NCBI RefSeq assembly: GCF_019649055.1
Contig: NW_026570368.1
Coordinates: 62,001-126,000 of the forward strand
DNA from: Paramacrobiotus metropolitanus
Lineage: Eukaryota > Tardigrada > Eutardigrada > Parachela > Macrobiotidae
Direction of reading: 5' to 3'
DNA length: 64,000 bases
Below the pieces are notes generated by a model, which worked only from the letters and a program-made list of their open reading frames with translations, was not told the DNA's origin and did not search any database. Below, piece after piece: positions 1-11,399 of the stretch (position 1 is its first letter; each line of letters opens with the position of its first letter). The position numbers and the translations under genes were made by a program.

Positions 1-54
1 ACTCGGTAATACGCTGTGAACTTAGCGATAAGGGACACAAACTAATATCCGCAC

Positions 55-160
55 GGTTTTCCTGCACATCCACGGGTGGGCCAGCCAACGAAGATTGTAT
101 TGCGCCGGATGCTGACCGGGTATCCATGTCAGTCTGTAATAATCGCGGCATTTCGCTTAC
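55..160 (+). repeat. Possible degenerate LINE fragment
   Basis: A short stretch that shares the 14-base word gggtatccatgtca and the hexapeptide GYPCQS, in a similar context, with the LINE 3' region at 27136-28065. Reading frames shift within it, so it would be a relic only. The match is short and could be chance. Confidence 0.3.
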
Positions 161-232
161 TTACAGCCAGTATCAGTCCGTTAATTAAAACAGTCCTCAC
201 AATGCTTAATGATAGTTTATATGGCATTTTAA

Positions 233-1209
233 GGGAAGTGACCCGGTACATGGTACCAAATTTCTGTTCGTGCACGAAGACTTTCACTCCCAAAACACAT
301 TTCGCGCACTCCCAAAGCACATTTTTGTTTTATTTTATGACATACTGTACAAGCACGTCCGGATAATGAGCACGTAAAGGTACAGCTAATGCATATTAAG
401 CGCGGTATTAGCGCTTAGCACGATGGCCGCTACACTAAGTTTACCACAATGTGTAAATGCGCTCCGAAGATAGATTGTCCCTTACTGCACCGACCGATTC
501 CTAGACACCTTCCGCCAGGCAATCACGATTATACTCATTGAAACATATGGCGTGTACCAAGGCACCAGCCAGCCAAACGCATGTTACATGTGTAAACAGT
601 GTGGCGCGGCGTGGCGTAGTATGTTGCTTGGCGTAACCCATGAATTTACATTTTTCGCTGTTTTCTATCGTGTTCATCATCCGGACGGGCTTGTAGGCAG
701 ATAGTTTGCTTACACTGGCGTGAAAACCGTTTGTGCGCGCATCATCTGGTTCGGGAGTTATGGCTGTTAGAAAATTCCAAAAAGCTTAAATGCATTCAGG
801 TGCACCAAAAGTGTCAATATAAACAGATCTCCCTTAAATGTTGCCCATAAATGCACGTAAGTATGAAGACTGAATTCCAAAATTATTTTGATATCAAAAA
901 AATTTCAGAACGGTGATTCCGTGTGAAAACGATCTTCATAAATATATGCGTTCCCATGCACAGTTTATAGGAGATTAGTCTATAATGAGACTTTTAGTGC
1001 ACCTGAATGCATTTAACTTTTTGGAATTTTCTAACAGCCATAACTCCCGAACCAGGTGCTGCGCGCACAAACGGTTTTCACGCCACTGTAAACAAACTAT
1101 CTGGCTAAATGATGCCATAAAACAAAACAAAATTGTGCTTTGGGAGTGCGCGAAAGTGAAAGGTTTCGTACATGCATACAAATTAAGTACCATGTATCCG
1201 GGCATTTTC
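233..1209. mobile_element. Foldback/TIR element, left arm interrupted
   Basis: The right arm (about 985-1209) is the reverse complement of two separate left-arm pieces, about 233-325 and about 690-830. The outer piece carries the tip sequence acccggtacatggtacc and the inner one the words tggcgtgaaaaccgtttgtgcgcgca and gttatggctgttagaaaattcc, split here only by description. Roughly 330-690 therefore looks like a later insertion into the left arm. No transposase is visible, so it is non-autonomous. Related sequence recurs near 8077, 45862 and 48340, making this a multi-copy family. Confidence 0.6.
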
Positions 1210-3437
1210 TGTTGAGTGATTGTTTATGTCACATCCAGGAACGCACCAGATCTAAAAGAATTCTTTACATCGAGGTCCGTCTAATTGGTCCAGAGATTTA
1301 CCCTAGTTTTTCTGGAACGGAAGTCGAAATATATACGTGACTACGTGCGAGCCGTAAGACTACATACCATAATTTATCTCTTGGGGTGGTCCTAAAGCTG
1401 TTTTTACTAACCTCACTTGCAGTGCGTTTGCAACTTCTTGCATACGGAAACACCGCAGAAGCACACTGATCCATTTGAGCCTGAAGCCACCCGATAGCTG
1501 TAAAGAGCATTTTCATTGACACTGACAATGAAACTGTTGGCGTTCAGCAGTCCGCTTTTTCGGTATCCACCTGAACATACTCGATAGAAATCGTCGCACT
1601 GCATAACGTGAGTCACCTCTATAATTATTAGGAACACCCCGTAATAACAAAATAGCGCTCCTGGTTGTGCGCTGCCTGCTGATAAATAAGTTTTTATAAT
1701 AGGTATCTCAATCTGTATGTAGTAAAAAGCTACAAATCAATCGTATCTTGCGTAACTGCCACAATGCAGTTTTTGTGGGCCTTTAAAAAAACTGTCATGA
1801 ACTACTTCGCGCGATTCCTGTGATGATGGGTCGGTTACGATTCTTAAGAACAACTAGGTCGCCGCACCTAATGTCAATAACAAAACATTTTATCGAGTCT
1901 CCCGAGACATACTGGCTAAACGCTGCGAAACTCCCCGCAGAGAGTCTTTTCAAACAATACAAAAACCACAAGCATGCGTTTGTCAAATAAAGTAAAGGTA
2001 GACAGACCAGTTTTAAACTACTGCTTTTGCAATGGGTATCCTAGATAAACAGGAAGTCAGCAAGATGGTAAGAAAAGTTCTTCTCAGCAGTCAGCAGTGC
2101 AAATGGGGAAAATAGTTGGCATTAACAACAGCAACTGCACGATTTTTCCAGCTCTCGTGCCTGAGGCGCTTTCGCATTTAAAACTGCTGTTTTCACGAAA
2201 AGCAGCCAGTATACAAATTATCAACAATTTAAAATTTGGTTCGAAGAAATTTGACAGCAGGAGCAATAAATTCCTTAAAATTCTTAACTCTCCTAATGCC
2301 CAAAAAAATTTTGTTAAAAAAATCTCAAGAATAAAAAAGTTTTAGTTCTGCCTCACAATGAGCAAACACTAAACAATACAATTTCCCCAGTCAGGCTACG
2401 AACACCGGATTCGCACCATCCCTTGTCCAGGGTAAATTTTCCTGACTTTTGCTGGCGTTACGGCACTGTAGACAACGCGTGTGAATCGCAGCAGACAAGT
2501 TTAACTGCATTGGACAAATACCGATAAGCACAATTTGCGTTATACAGTTTGCATGTTCCACCGGTATCTCCACTGTATCTTCATCAAGCAGGAAAAGCAG
2601 CGAATGCGCATTTGCTAAAATCTTAAATTCTGATTTGGCACGCAGAAAATAAGCGCTAATTACTGACAGTGGAAACCTTCAAGAGGCCATCTATAAGCCT
2701 GCATGTAACATTTTTAGCGCGGTCCGCTGCAGCCGCACATGCTTGCCGGAGACTGTACCGACAAAACCATTTCAGTGCCGCAGCTAAATAGTTACAAATG
2801 CTTTTAAAATCTCTGTTGTTTCGTGTCACCGCTATCAAATTTCATTTATCAGTCTCCAGATAACGATACTGATTCAGGTGCACGGTCTTTACCGAACACT
2901 GCAGTTACCTCAGCAAACGATAAGATATGCCAGGAAAAAGAAACTGTCTGCCGGCAAACTTCTGCCTTCAAACTTTGCTATGTTTGAATGTGCCTGGATG
3001 GAGTACATGTACTTTTCCGTTCACACTGTCTTGAGAAGTTTTGTCTTTTAGTATACGCAGACTATCCACAACGTTTAAACATAGTTGATAGCATTATCCG
3101 TTGATGGTAGAATCATCCGTTGCGTGGGAGAACCCCTGAAAAATCGAATTAGTAGAAGAATGAACGGACATTACGATTTGTTGATGCTCACTAAAAGCAC
3201 AGTAAGTCGTTTCTAAATCCGACTCGCTGAAAGTACCTCTAGAACAGAAAACTGATCATGATCTGCGTATGTCATAAGCTGCATTGGTAATCGCCGATAC
3301 GAAACCAGAACATAAACAGCTTTGAAATTTTCAGGTACCAAAAAAAAACTGCAGAGTCAGATTAAAATGTGATTCTGAAGTTCCGCGTAGAGCATAGTTA
3401 AACCACAGAACGGATAACTGTTTTCCGGTTTCTGTAG
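1210..3437. other. No gene recognised
   Basis: AT-rich sequence with only short unsupported reading frames on both strands. I looked for a Tudor-like first exon that would belong to the F-box gene beginning at 3438 and did not find one. Confidence 0.5.
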
Positions 3438-5346
3438 GCGTACAGCGAGGATCAGCTCGGGAATTCTGAAACTGATACGATCAAAGGATTAAACGATAAC
3501 AAAGCAGCGGAGGAAACGAACGATGCCGATCATCGCGGGTTGCCGTTACCGCTGGAGCTGTTGAAAGAGATCTTTCTCTCACTGGACACCGTTTATCGTC
3601 AGCGCTGCCGACTCGTCTGCGCGCTGTGGAACGACATTGCGAATTCCCCGGAACTGCGCACCGATATCTACCCGTCGAATCTTCCGCGAAGACGATTCTC
3701 GTTTGTTGCCGTTTTAGATTCATTGTCTTGGCTCTCCACGCATATAACGCCCGATACCCGCAGCATCTTTTTATACGACGACACCTGTGCTCAAGACGAC
3801 ACACATCAAACCGATAACAATACGGAAACCTTTTCGCGCTGCGACTGGGCGATCCACGACACAGGAGCAATACTGGATGAAGTCAAGGTCCGTATCAAGC
3901 GGTTGGTCTTCTACCGTCCAGAAATGAGCAGCGTATTAGCGTGTTCTTCTTTGCCGGCATGGTTCGCACATTTGGTGGAAGTCTACACCTCGATGGCTTC
4001 CTGTTGTGAACGTATCATCTGGACTGATTTTTACATGCGCTTTAATGATGAAAATGTGTGTGGTGTTGTCGCGGAATTTCACTTCCCGTTGGTCGTTTTT
4101 CACCTGCAAACCCTTAAGGTGGCACAGATGTGGAACATCTTTGAAGAGCACCTGTTGTCGGATGAAACAGTGGATATGGAACGGCTAACGCAGTGGATAG
4201 CCGAGCGAATTAAGAAGTCAAAAAGTAAAAAGGTTGCAAAAAGCTCGCAAAGGTAGAAGAAGACTTGCCTTAGCAAATTATTCAAACTGTTCAGCAGTTA
4301 TCGAACTGTGTTTTTTTTAATTTCATACTTGTACAAGCAAATGCCATTTAACACTTAGACAAATATTTCCAAAAACTAAAACAAGTAAAATAACTCTTCT
4401 ACAATGTACGACAAAAAGAGGTTGAACCGATCAGTCGGTCCGCGGTTCAAAATAACCTCGCAACGACACACCACCACTAAAACTTGGACGCTTACTCACT
4501 ACTTTCAGACGCTCGCGCTCCGTGAATATCAAAGTGCAGCTATACTAGTTGCATATCAAAAGGTGTAGAAAAAAATTTTAAAATTTTTGATACTAAACCT
4601 GTGACTGTTTATGGCGAACAGCACAAATTCTAGCCATTTTGCTTTCTCGTAGGCACAGCATAGGATCTGTGCGCATAACCGTTTGGCTTGCAATCAATGC
4701 TTAAGTCTATGGGAAAGCAAAAATGGCTAGAATTTGTGCTGTTCGCCATAAACAGCCACAGGTTTAGTATCAAAAAGTTTAAAATTTTTTTCTACTCCTT
4801 TTGATATGCAACTAGTATAGCGGCACTTTGATATTCACGGAGCGCGAGCGTCTGAAAGTACTGAGTAAGCGTCCAAGTTTTAGTGGGGCGTGTCGTTGCG
4901 AGGTTGTTTTGAACCGCGGACCGACTGATCGGTTCAACCTCTTTTTGTCGTACATTGTAGCTCTGTAGAACAGCCGACAGTTCCTAAAATAGAAGCCGCG
5001 TTTCCGCGCTGGATTTCCACACTAATTTTATCGAAATATATAACCATATGGAGAAGATTTTGGAATAAAAAAAATTTACTGTATTATTGTGATATGCTCA
5101 TTGCAAATTCGCAATAACATAACAATGTGCTTTATATTGTTTCAGATTTTGGAGTACTATCAGAGCACCGATCCTCGGCCCTCCACAGAGTATTTTGGCA
5201 GGAAATGGACACATGACAATCTTGCTGGTGTGGTTGTCAAGAAACTGAACAAGTTGTGCTTGCATGTATTGTCCAGCTGGATGCGCAACAAGTGGAAACC
5301 ATGGTGGGATATGCCGATTCGCCAATTCTCAGACCTGAAACCTTAA
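3438..5346 (+). CDS. Tudor-like/F-box family, copy A (lacks first exon)
   Basis: Two coding exons are visible: 3438-4232 and 5146-5346, both phase 0. The first follows a good acceptor (tttctgtag) and encodes the F-box (LPLELLKEIFLSLDTVY, then RCRLVCALWNDI) followed by the family helical region, with RIKRLVFYR, ASCCERIIW and FHLQTLKV..MWNIFEEHLL. The donor AAG|GTTGCA is the only one near the end that keeps phase; without it the frame stops at 4256. The second exon follows tttcag and has ILEYYQSTDPRP and LNKLCLHVLSSW, but ends in a Trp/Pro tail instead of the acidic tail of copies D and F. The intron holds a 560-bp foldback. F-box proteins act as SCF substrate receptors by family knowledge; no target can be inferred. 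No upstream Tudor-like exon was found, so this may be a partial copy. Confidence 0.7.
4399..4960. repeat. Long foldback (inverted repeat)
   Basis: Arms 4399-4647 and 4711-4960 are nearly perfect reverse complements, about 250 bp each, with a loop of about 63 bp. It starts ctacaatgtacgacaaaaag and ends with its complement. It lies wholly inside the intron of copy A. No coding capacity is seen; it is a foldback or MITE-type element. Confidence 0.85.
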
Positions 5347-5810
5347 CCGAAACGTCATTTTGCCAATTGCTGCTACTGGCCAGATGAATGGATTACAAGA
5401 TGATCGTAGCAGCCTTTTAACTTGCATTTAGTCTATATTAATTTTTTCATCATTTTCAGGACAGCTAATAAATGTTATCTAATCAGAGAAAATAACTAGA
5501 GCGTAACTCAGACTTTTCTGGAGGCAGCACTGTATCAACGTCGTTGTGCAAAAAGTCCATTCATCTATTAATCAAATCACTGGACTGGAGAGCGGTGTAA
5601 TTTTGCAGTTCCGCTGGACATTTTGCAGTACCACAGTACCGCATTCTTAACTCGTTACCACACAAGATTAATATAGATCGTGATTCTGTTTTAATTTAGC
5701 AAAGTACAGTACCATTTCCGTGCACTATCGCCGCCCGACCGGAGCAGCACTGGACCATAAGTTGCATCTGCGCCCGGTAACCTGTTGCATCCTTTCATCT
5801 TTGCATCAGC

Positions 5811-6085
5811 TGGTACTTCGAAAAATCTTATATATGGGTTCCCAGCACATTACACTGAGATACCTGGGCTCCCTGCTCATTAAAACGGCTGCATTCTGTA
5901 CGCATGAGGCACAGTGAACTGGCACGAATCGTATATTTTGACTTTAACCAGTTAGTCGTACAATGCACTTCGTCTTAAATTGTACCTGCAGCTTCACAGG
6001 CGTTTTAACGAGTAGGGAGCCCAGATATCTGACTGTGATGTGCTGGGAGCCCATATACAATGTAAAAGATTTTTCGAAGTATGCA
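5811..6085. repeat. Short foldback element
   Basis: Arms near 5815-5893 and 5999-6081 are imperfect reverse complements, sharing cttcgaaaaatctt, cccagcacat and gggctccct. The loop is about 105 bp. It lies directly upstream of the truncated first exon of copy B and may mark the breakpoint that removed that exon's 5' half. Confidence 0.65.
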
Positions 6086-6135
6086 TAATGAATGGAAGCT
6101 AGATAGTGTTCATTGTGTCGATTTGACGCATTTGG

Positions 6136-6450
6136 AAGGTGGCCCTCGTGGAAGGTAAGGAAAACGACGCTGTGGTGGAAGTAACGTTGGCCGGTCAACT
6201 AGTTCGTGAGATGCTCCCAGACGCACAGATCCGAGTACCACCTTCGGCAGCAAAGCTTCGGAAAAGAATCATCCAGCCGGGACATTTTTTCATTACGCTG
6301 AACAGCGTGGGTGACCGGCATCTAACAGTGAAGGCGGATAACTCAGTCTCTTCGCGTAGAGGAGACGAAGTTCAGGAGCAGTGCTAACTGGTCGCTCATC
6401 TTCGCTATAGGCAACGCCGCCGTTACACTAAATCAAAGCAGAAAAATATG
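6136..6450 (+). pseudogene. Tudor-like first exon of copy B, truncated and broken
   Basis: The translation matches the 3' half of exon 1 in copy F: VEVTLAGQLVREMLPDAQI, then RKRIIQPGHFFITLNSVGDR. The first ~140 residues of the family exon are missing upstream, where a foldback element lies. An in-frame TAA at 6385-6387 stands where copy F has GTA (Val), and the frame stays open after it to a phase-0 donor (atg|gtaatc at 6450). It would join the F-box exon at 6734 across a 283-bp intron. As it stands it cannot make the Tudor-like module. Confidence 0.7.
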
Positions 6451-6733
6451 GTAATCGAGAATTATATTATGTATTTCGATTTCAGTAATTGAGGTAGCTG
6501 CCTTCGGCTTGCGAGTCGCAAGTTGCGACGCCGTGTACCAAGAAAATCATTTCAATATTTAGAATTAATTTCAGTGTATTTTTATTATGTCTATATGCAT
6601 AGTAGTGTGCGATAGCGCTTTGCATATACTTTTTAAAGCATATTTTTCAAATATATCAACTTTTTTCCATTTAATTTCGTGTTGATACATATTCCCGAAT
6701 TCTCCGTATTTCTTACGCACATTTTTAATGCAG

Positions 6734-7719
6734 GTCAAGAGCAGCGAATTGAGTCATCCGGACGCCCCAGCTTGCGAAGAGATGGAAACTAGCACTTTTA
6801 TCGCCAGCGAGCGCGGTTTAATATTGCCTGTTATTCTGTTAGTGGAAGTCTTCCAGTCACTGGATGCCAACTATCAGCAACAGTGCCGGCGTGCCTGCCG
6901 TCTATGGGAGGAAATTCTCGTTTCTCCACAGTTTGCGCAACATGTTTGCATCACCCTACCTCCGCCGAAACTATACAATCAATATATAGCACGTTACAGT
7001 TTTTCGAGCACTACTTACGTTGTGTACAGTTGCATCTTGAAGCAGATTACCAGCGCAACACGAACAATATGTTTGAGGGATCGAGAGTATCTTCCGCACG
7101 AAATCACAGGCGAATTGATCGGCGACAGACCGGTTGATCAGTTGATGCAGTTCATCCAGGAAACACTGCAATATGTCGGCGTCCGCATTAAGCGTTTGGT
7201 GCTGTACCGTCGCTGGACGAAAATGCATCCAGGGTATTCCTTAGCGAAAAACATAGAGGATACGTTGAAACTGTATTCTAATCTGGCGGTCTGCTGCGAT
7301 CGCATTATATGGAAGGAATGTTATCTGCGCTACGTCGGCGTGGCCTTCAGGTTTCCTCGTACTGCTTTCGATCTTGATGACGTGAATATTACACAGCTCT
7401 GGAAAATTTTTGAGACGCATTTGGATTCTAACGAACATCTAGATTGGGAGAGAATATTGCGCTGCAGCACTGATACGATCATATCGACCGAAGAAAAACA
7501 GAGAATATTATTCAAGGTCTTTGTTACGAAATTCGAAGAATTTTCTTTTCTACGACGTCTGTTAAACTATTTTTATATCAGCTTGTGTTGCGTTCTTTCC
7601 AGATGCTCCGGGAATATCAATCCAGAGATCCACCTCTTTCTGTGAAAACATGGACATTGGACGAAGTGCGCAGTTTAGAGATCACGAAGCTGAACCAAAT
7701 CTGCTTAAATGCTGTGTGA
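6734..7719 (+). CDS. Tudor-like/F-box family, copy B (F-box and tail exons)
   Basis: Exon 6734-7516 (261 codons, acceptor aatgcag, donor AAG|GTCTTT) encodes the F-box LPVILLVEVFQSLDANYQQQ followed by CRRACRLWEEI, then YSCILKQITSATRTICLRD, VRIKRLVLYRR, CCDRIIWKEC and TAFDLDDVNITQLWKIFETHL. Exon 7603-7719 (acceptor ttctttccag) adds MLREYQSRDPPLSVKTWTLD and LNQICLNAV. It then stops at a TGA where copy D has Ser in AVSR. The acidic tail of other copies is still recognisable downstream, first in the same frame (CSPEGEDSGSSET) and then in another (DEPDDVTATSTSEAED). The tail has therefore been lost by one nonsense change and one frameshift. With its first exon also broken, the locus may be a decaying gene whose F-box part is still open. 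Confidence 0.7.
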
Positions 7720-7863
7720 CGCTGCTCCCCAGAGGGCGAGGACAGCGGAAGCTCTGAAACAGGATGAACCGGATGACGTCACCGCCACCAGTACTTCAGA
7801 AGCAGAAGATAGAGGACATAGCTGAAGGATGAATTGACAGAAGAGTCAACCTAGCAGATATTC

Positions 7864-7869
7864 AATAAA
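7864..7869 (+). promoter_or_regulatory. Poly(A) signal AATAAA for copy B
   Basis: Canonical AATAAA about 145 bp after the copy B stop codon and just beyond the remnant acidic-tail sequence. Confidence 0.5.
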
Positions 7870-8076
7870 ATTATACCGTTTACGTACAGATATAATAAAC
7901 CTTATACGATAATCAGAAGGTTGAAAGGTACGAGTCCCACATCCATTTCTACCTTGAAGCAAAACTATGCAAGTCGTAAGGTCGCGCTGTAGCAACGGGT
8001 TGGGTTCGCATTATTCGAGATCGAAGTTAAGAAAAAAAGGAAATTTACCCATCACGCCCATGCCGCCGCGCTTAAG

Positions 8077-8780
8077 TGAAGTGACCCGGTACATGGTACC
8101 AAATTCGTGGGCATGCACAACAACTATCCAATATGTTGATATCTGTGAAGCACATTCATGTTCCAAATGCCACAAGCCCGTAGATGTACATGGTCACCAC
8201 GGCCTGTCCTGTGCATTCTCCGCGGGAAGACATGCACGCCACGACGGCCTGAACAGCATTCTGTGCAGAGCGTTAGTTTCAGCCGGTATCCCCGCAAAAC
8301 TAGAGCCGCGAGATACATCTCACACGTCAGATCGTCGACCGGACGGGTGCACCACGTTCGCGTGGCAACGCGGCATGTGTTTGGCATGGGACGTCACCTG
8401 CGTGGATACTGTCGCTGTCTCTCATCGGAAGTCCACTTCAGTTACAGCGGGATCCGCCGCCGCTCAGGCGGAGGATAGAAAAGCGGGATTGTATTTGTAC
8501 CTGCAGGGCAGATACATCTTCGTACCGCTGGCATTTGAAACTCTTGGACCATGGGGAAAGTCAGCTAGCCGTTTAGTGAAAGAAATTGGGAAGCGACTCC
8601 AACAACATACGGGTGAGCTCGCTCTCATGAATACCTCCGTCAACGATTGTCACTGGAAATTCAGCGAGGCAACGCTGCTTCCGTGCTCGGAACAATGGAG
8701 GGAGCGGCAGCATTAAATGAAATTCTGTTCTTTAATCTGTTGTTCTAAAACTGTGATGTTACCGCATTTTGTGAAATAAA
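8077..8780 (+). mobile_element. LINE 3' end with C-terminal Zn-knuckle/nuclease-like region
   Basis: The frame open to the stop at 8716 encodes, from about 8140, a CxxC...HGHHGLSC zinc-knuckle followed by GRHARHDGLN, AGIPAKLEP, RRPDGCTTF, LAWDVTCVDTVAVSH and FVPLAFETLGPWG. This is the conserved C-terminal region found after the reverse transcriptase in many animal non-LTR retrotransposons. The polymerase itself is absent, as expected for 5' truncation. The segment just upstream (8077-8120) instead matches the foldback family at 233-1209, so the frame's N-terminal 50 residues are unrelated. AATAAA lies at 8775-8780. Confidence 0.7.
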
Positions 8781-9317
8781 AACTCATTCACTATCCAATT
8801 AAAGATTATGGCTTACTCCTTATGTAAATGCAATGGGATCGGCATAAGCCCATACATCACATCTCACATTTCTCAACATCCACCAATTTTTAAATTTCTG
8901 TTGAAGAAACATGTTAATTCTTATTAAGCAGTGCGGCTTTTTGCACAAAAGCGGAATTAGAAACTTGCATTCCTTGTACATCAGCTGTTTGATTATACAC
9001 AAAAACTACCAAAGTTGGTACTGGGCAAGAACTATCTTGCAAGAATAAAATTATTAAACTTGACTGGTTGGAGCAGAGGAATTTTTGTAACTGCCCGAAC
9101 TTGGCGTAGCACCCCCGTACAGCTGTCGTAAGCACAAAAATAAATAAAGATTACAGAAAATAAGAATAGACATTTTCTTATCTGGAGATGGGAACACATA
9201 ACCATGTGATACATAATGACAAACAATGTTATGTTATCGGAACGTTTTAAAATATCGTAATCATCCTCTCTACCTGCTGTGCGACTAGCAAGATTTTATA
9301 TCCACGCGTAGTAGATA
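8781..9317. other. No gene recognised
   Basis: AT-rich intergenic sequence; no domain or convincing repeat seen. Confidence 0.4.
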
Positions 9318-10067
9318 AGAAGAAAATGCACAAGAACCAGATAAGCTACTCGATCACTTCGATTTCGATTGCAACGAAGGCGATGGTCGGGTTGTCGAAC
9401 CCGAGAACCCCACGGCAGCCGGTTTGGCGATTAGGTTTAATAAACCAATTCTGACTGAAGCCGGTATGCGTATTCAGCGGTTGAGTTTGTGCCGACAATA
9501 TTTGGTTACCGAACTATTAAATTATTCACTGGAACACTATTTTTCTGACATTGTCAGATTGTATGGAGGATTAGCATCCTGTTGTGAGAGCATCATTTGG
9601 AGCGATTTCTTCATGAGTTTCACTGACAGTGACGATCCTTTTTACACAGTTCAGTTCCGTTTCCCGCTGGTAGTTTTTCATCTGGGATCCATTAATGTCC
9701 TACAGGTTTGGGACATTTTTGAGGAGCATCTATTTTTTCCGAAACCAGTAAATCTGGAGCGGATATCGCAATGGATAGCAGAACGAATAAGGAAGAAATC
9801 AGAGAGCGATCTTGTTCAGGTAAGACAGCACAATTAGGCGTAAATAGTTTCACTTGTATGCATTGTCGTCTGGAACCGCATTTGTAGATATTGGAAAGAT
9901 GTCAGAGCTGCGACCCGCGTCTTTTTGCGCATCACAAGAATCACCAATGGTCATCAGACAATCTGGGCAGTTTGAGAGTCAGCAAGCTGAACAAGATTTG
10001 TTTGCACGCTTTAGCATCCTGCATGGTCGGGGAAGACGAAACATTTCGGAAAGACAGTGCTGATTAG
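9318..10067 (+). CDS. Tudor-like/F-box family, copy C (5'-truncated)
   Basis: Open frame 9318-9819 ends at a clean donor (CAG|GTAAGA). It joins in phase 0 to 9888-10067 after the acceptor tttgtag. The first part lacks the F-box itself: it starts with an acidic stretch (LLDHFDFDCNEGDG) and then enters the family helical region at MRIQRLSLCRQY, LASCCESIIWSDFF, FPLVVFHLGSINVLQVWDIF and ISQWIAERIRKK, closest to copy A. The second part has ILERCQSCDPRLF, QWSSDNLGSLRVSKLNKICL and a short acidic end. No start codon or upstream exon is evident. Without an F-box it could not bind SKP1. It is either a fragment or a gene whose upstream exons I cannot see. Confidence 0.6.
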
Positions 10068-10610
10068 TGGGTCCTGAAATATAAACCCACCAGTACAGTG
10101 CTGCTCCCGTTTGATCGGGAGCAGTTTAAGCGGAAGTTCCAGTTGCTGTACTTACTGTTGTAATTGCGCTGTCAAGCAGGAAACAATTACTAGAGTATGT
10201 AGTGACATGGGAGGAGTGGATAGTACGTACTCATCCGTTTATCTTACTGTTTACTTGTACGCCTTCTCCTACGCCACTGCTGATTTTGTTATCTGGTCCT
10301 TTCTTTCGTGTTTGATTTGCTATTCTCTAAATCCTCTTAACGCGTATGATGCTGTGTTTCTAGCCTATAAGTTCTCATGTTGTTCCTAATATCGGCATCC
10401 TTCTCGTGACTACTGATCTTGAGACTTTTCTTATTTCTGACTCCATGTGTTGAGGAATGCGTTGTGAATTGGATTAAAGGGACAGCATGTTCTGAAGGTT
10501 ATCTTGATGTTCATGATCCAAGTCTGATCTTAGCATAGGATACCGCAGTATGCTCGTGTCACAATCGACCTTCGCCCTTGTCTGATCCTCGTATTACCCG
10601 AGGCCGGAAA
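10068..10610. other. No gene recognised
   Basis: Low-information sequence between copy C and the virus-derived cluster; one 92-codon frame without recognisable features. Confidence 0.4.
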
Positions 10611-10678
10611 TCAGAATTAAAGTGTTCTTCGTGAGTTCGTGTATTTATCAGAATTAAAGTGTTCTTCGTGAGTTCGTG
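10611..10678. repeat. 31-bp direct duplication
   Basis: A 31-base word beginning tcagaattaaagtg occurs at 10611-10641 and again at 10648-10678 (period 37). It abuts the hairpin at 10678. Confidence 0.9.
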
Positions 10679-10722
10679 GAGCGACCGGTCAATACCCCAG
10701 TAGGGTAATGACCGGTCGCTCC
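10678..10722. repeat. 45-nt hairpin at edge of the virus-derived cluster
   Basis: Perfect 14-bp stem GGAGCGACCGGTCA / TGACCGGTCGCTCC (10678-10691 and 10709-10722). After an A:A mismatch it continues as a 5-bp inner stem TACCC/GGGTA with loop CAGTA. It overlaps the last codons of the 3'-most frame of the cluster. It could be a terminus, a breakpoint scar or a transcription-end hairpin. Confidence 0.85.
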
Positions 10723-11395
10723 AAAATGAAGCTGGTCAGTTTTGGATTCGGAGGCTTGGCCAGAAATGACAGGTACTGGATACTGACGTTCTTTGTCTCC
10801 ATAGGAAATGGGCCAATGAATGCATTGCTGTTGCTCTCCATCGGTATGCCCGGTTTTAGTACATTATGTTCAAATCCCAGCATTTTTTGCAAGACTATCG
10901 ACGACGGGGGAAAGACGACGGAAACCCGTTGCCAATATTCATTCGGACTCGATGATTGGTGGCGTTCAGCAACTGAACGGTAAAGGCTCTGTCGGCAGTC
11001 AAGGCGCTCTTATCGGCGTGCACCGTTTCGTCCACCATGTACGCTCCAACTTTGGTTACCAATGAATTGATGGTTTTTAATAGCAATTTGGCCTCCCTGT
11101 AATTTCCAGGAGGGATGGTAATCTCGTCGGTATGCACAACTTGGTCCGCAGACTCCAAAAAGTTTGCTTCGTCTTTCTTTAGTCTGAATTCTTTAACGAT
11201 GTGCACTTCAATCTTCTGCTCGACGGGAAGAGTGAAAAAGGAATTGAGGCACTGTAGTTCGACAAGGGCCATTTCCCATTTTCCCTTCAAGGTAATGGGA
11301 TGTTTCAGTTTGGTCGTCCAGTTTGAAGGTGTGTTGCTGGGGTCCGTAGCGACATCGCTCGGGAACGTCACGTAGAATGGTGCTCCTTCGTACAT
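10689..11395 (-). pseudogene. F54H12-type element protein of unknown role, frameshifted
   Basis: The frame 11395-10895 starts MYEGAPFYVTFPSD, then has TPSNWTTKLKHPITL and WEMALVELQ. This resembles the N-terminal signature (FYVTLPSN...F.T.L...I.L.G.WEV.L.E) of a protein encoded next to integrase in F54H12-type elements. After the stop at 10895 the family pattern (KMLGF...) continues in another frame to 10689, so a one-base shift lies near 10900-10930. The C-terminal part found in family members is missing and the end coincides with the hairpin. A virion role is possible but not shown. Confidence 0.6.
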
Positions 11396-11399
11396 GATG

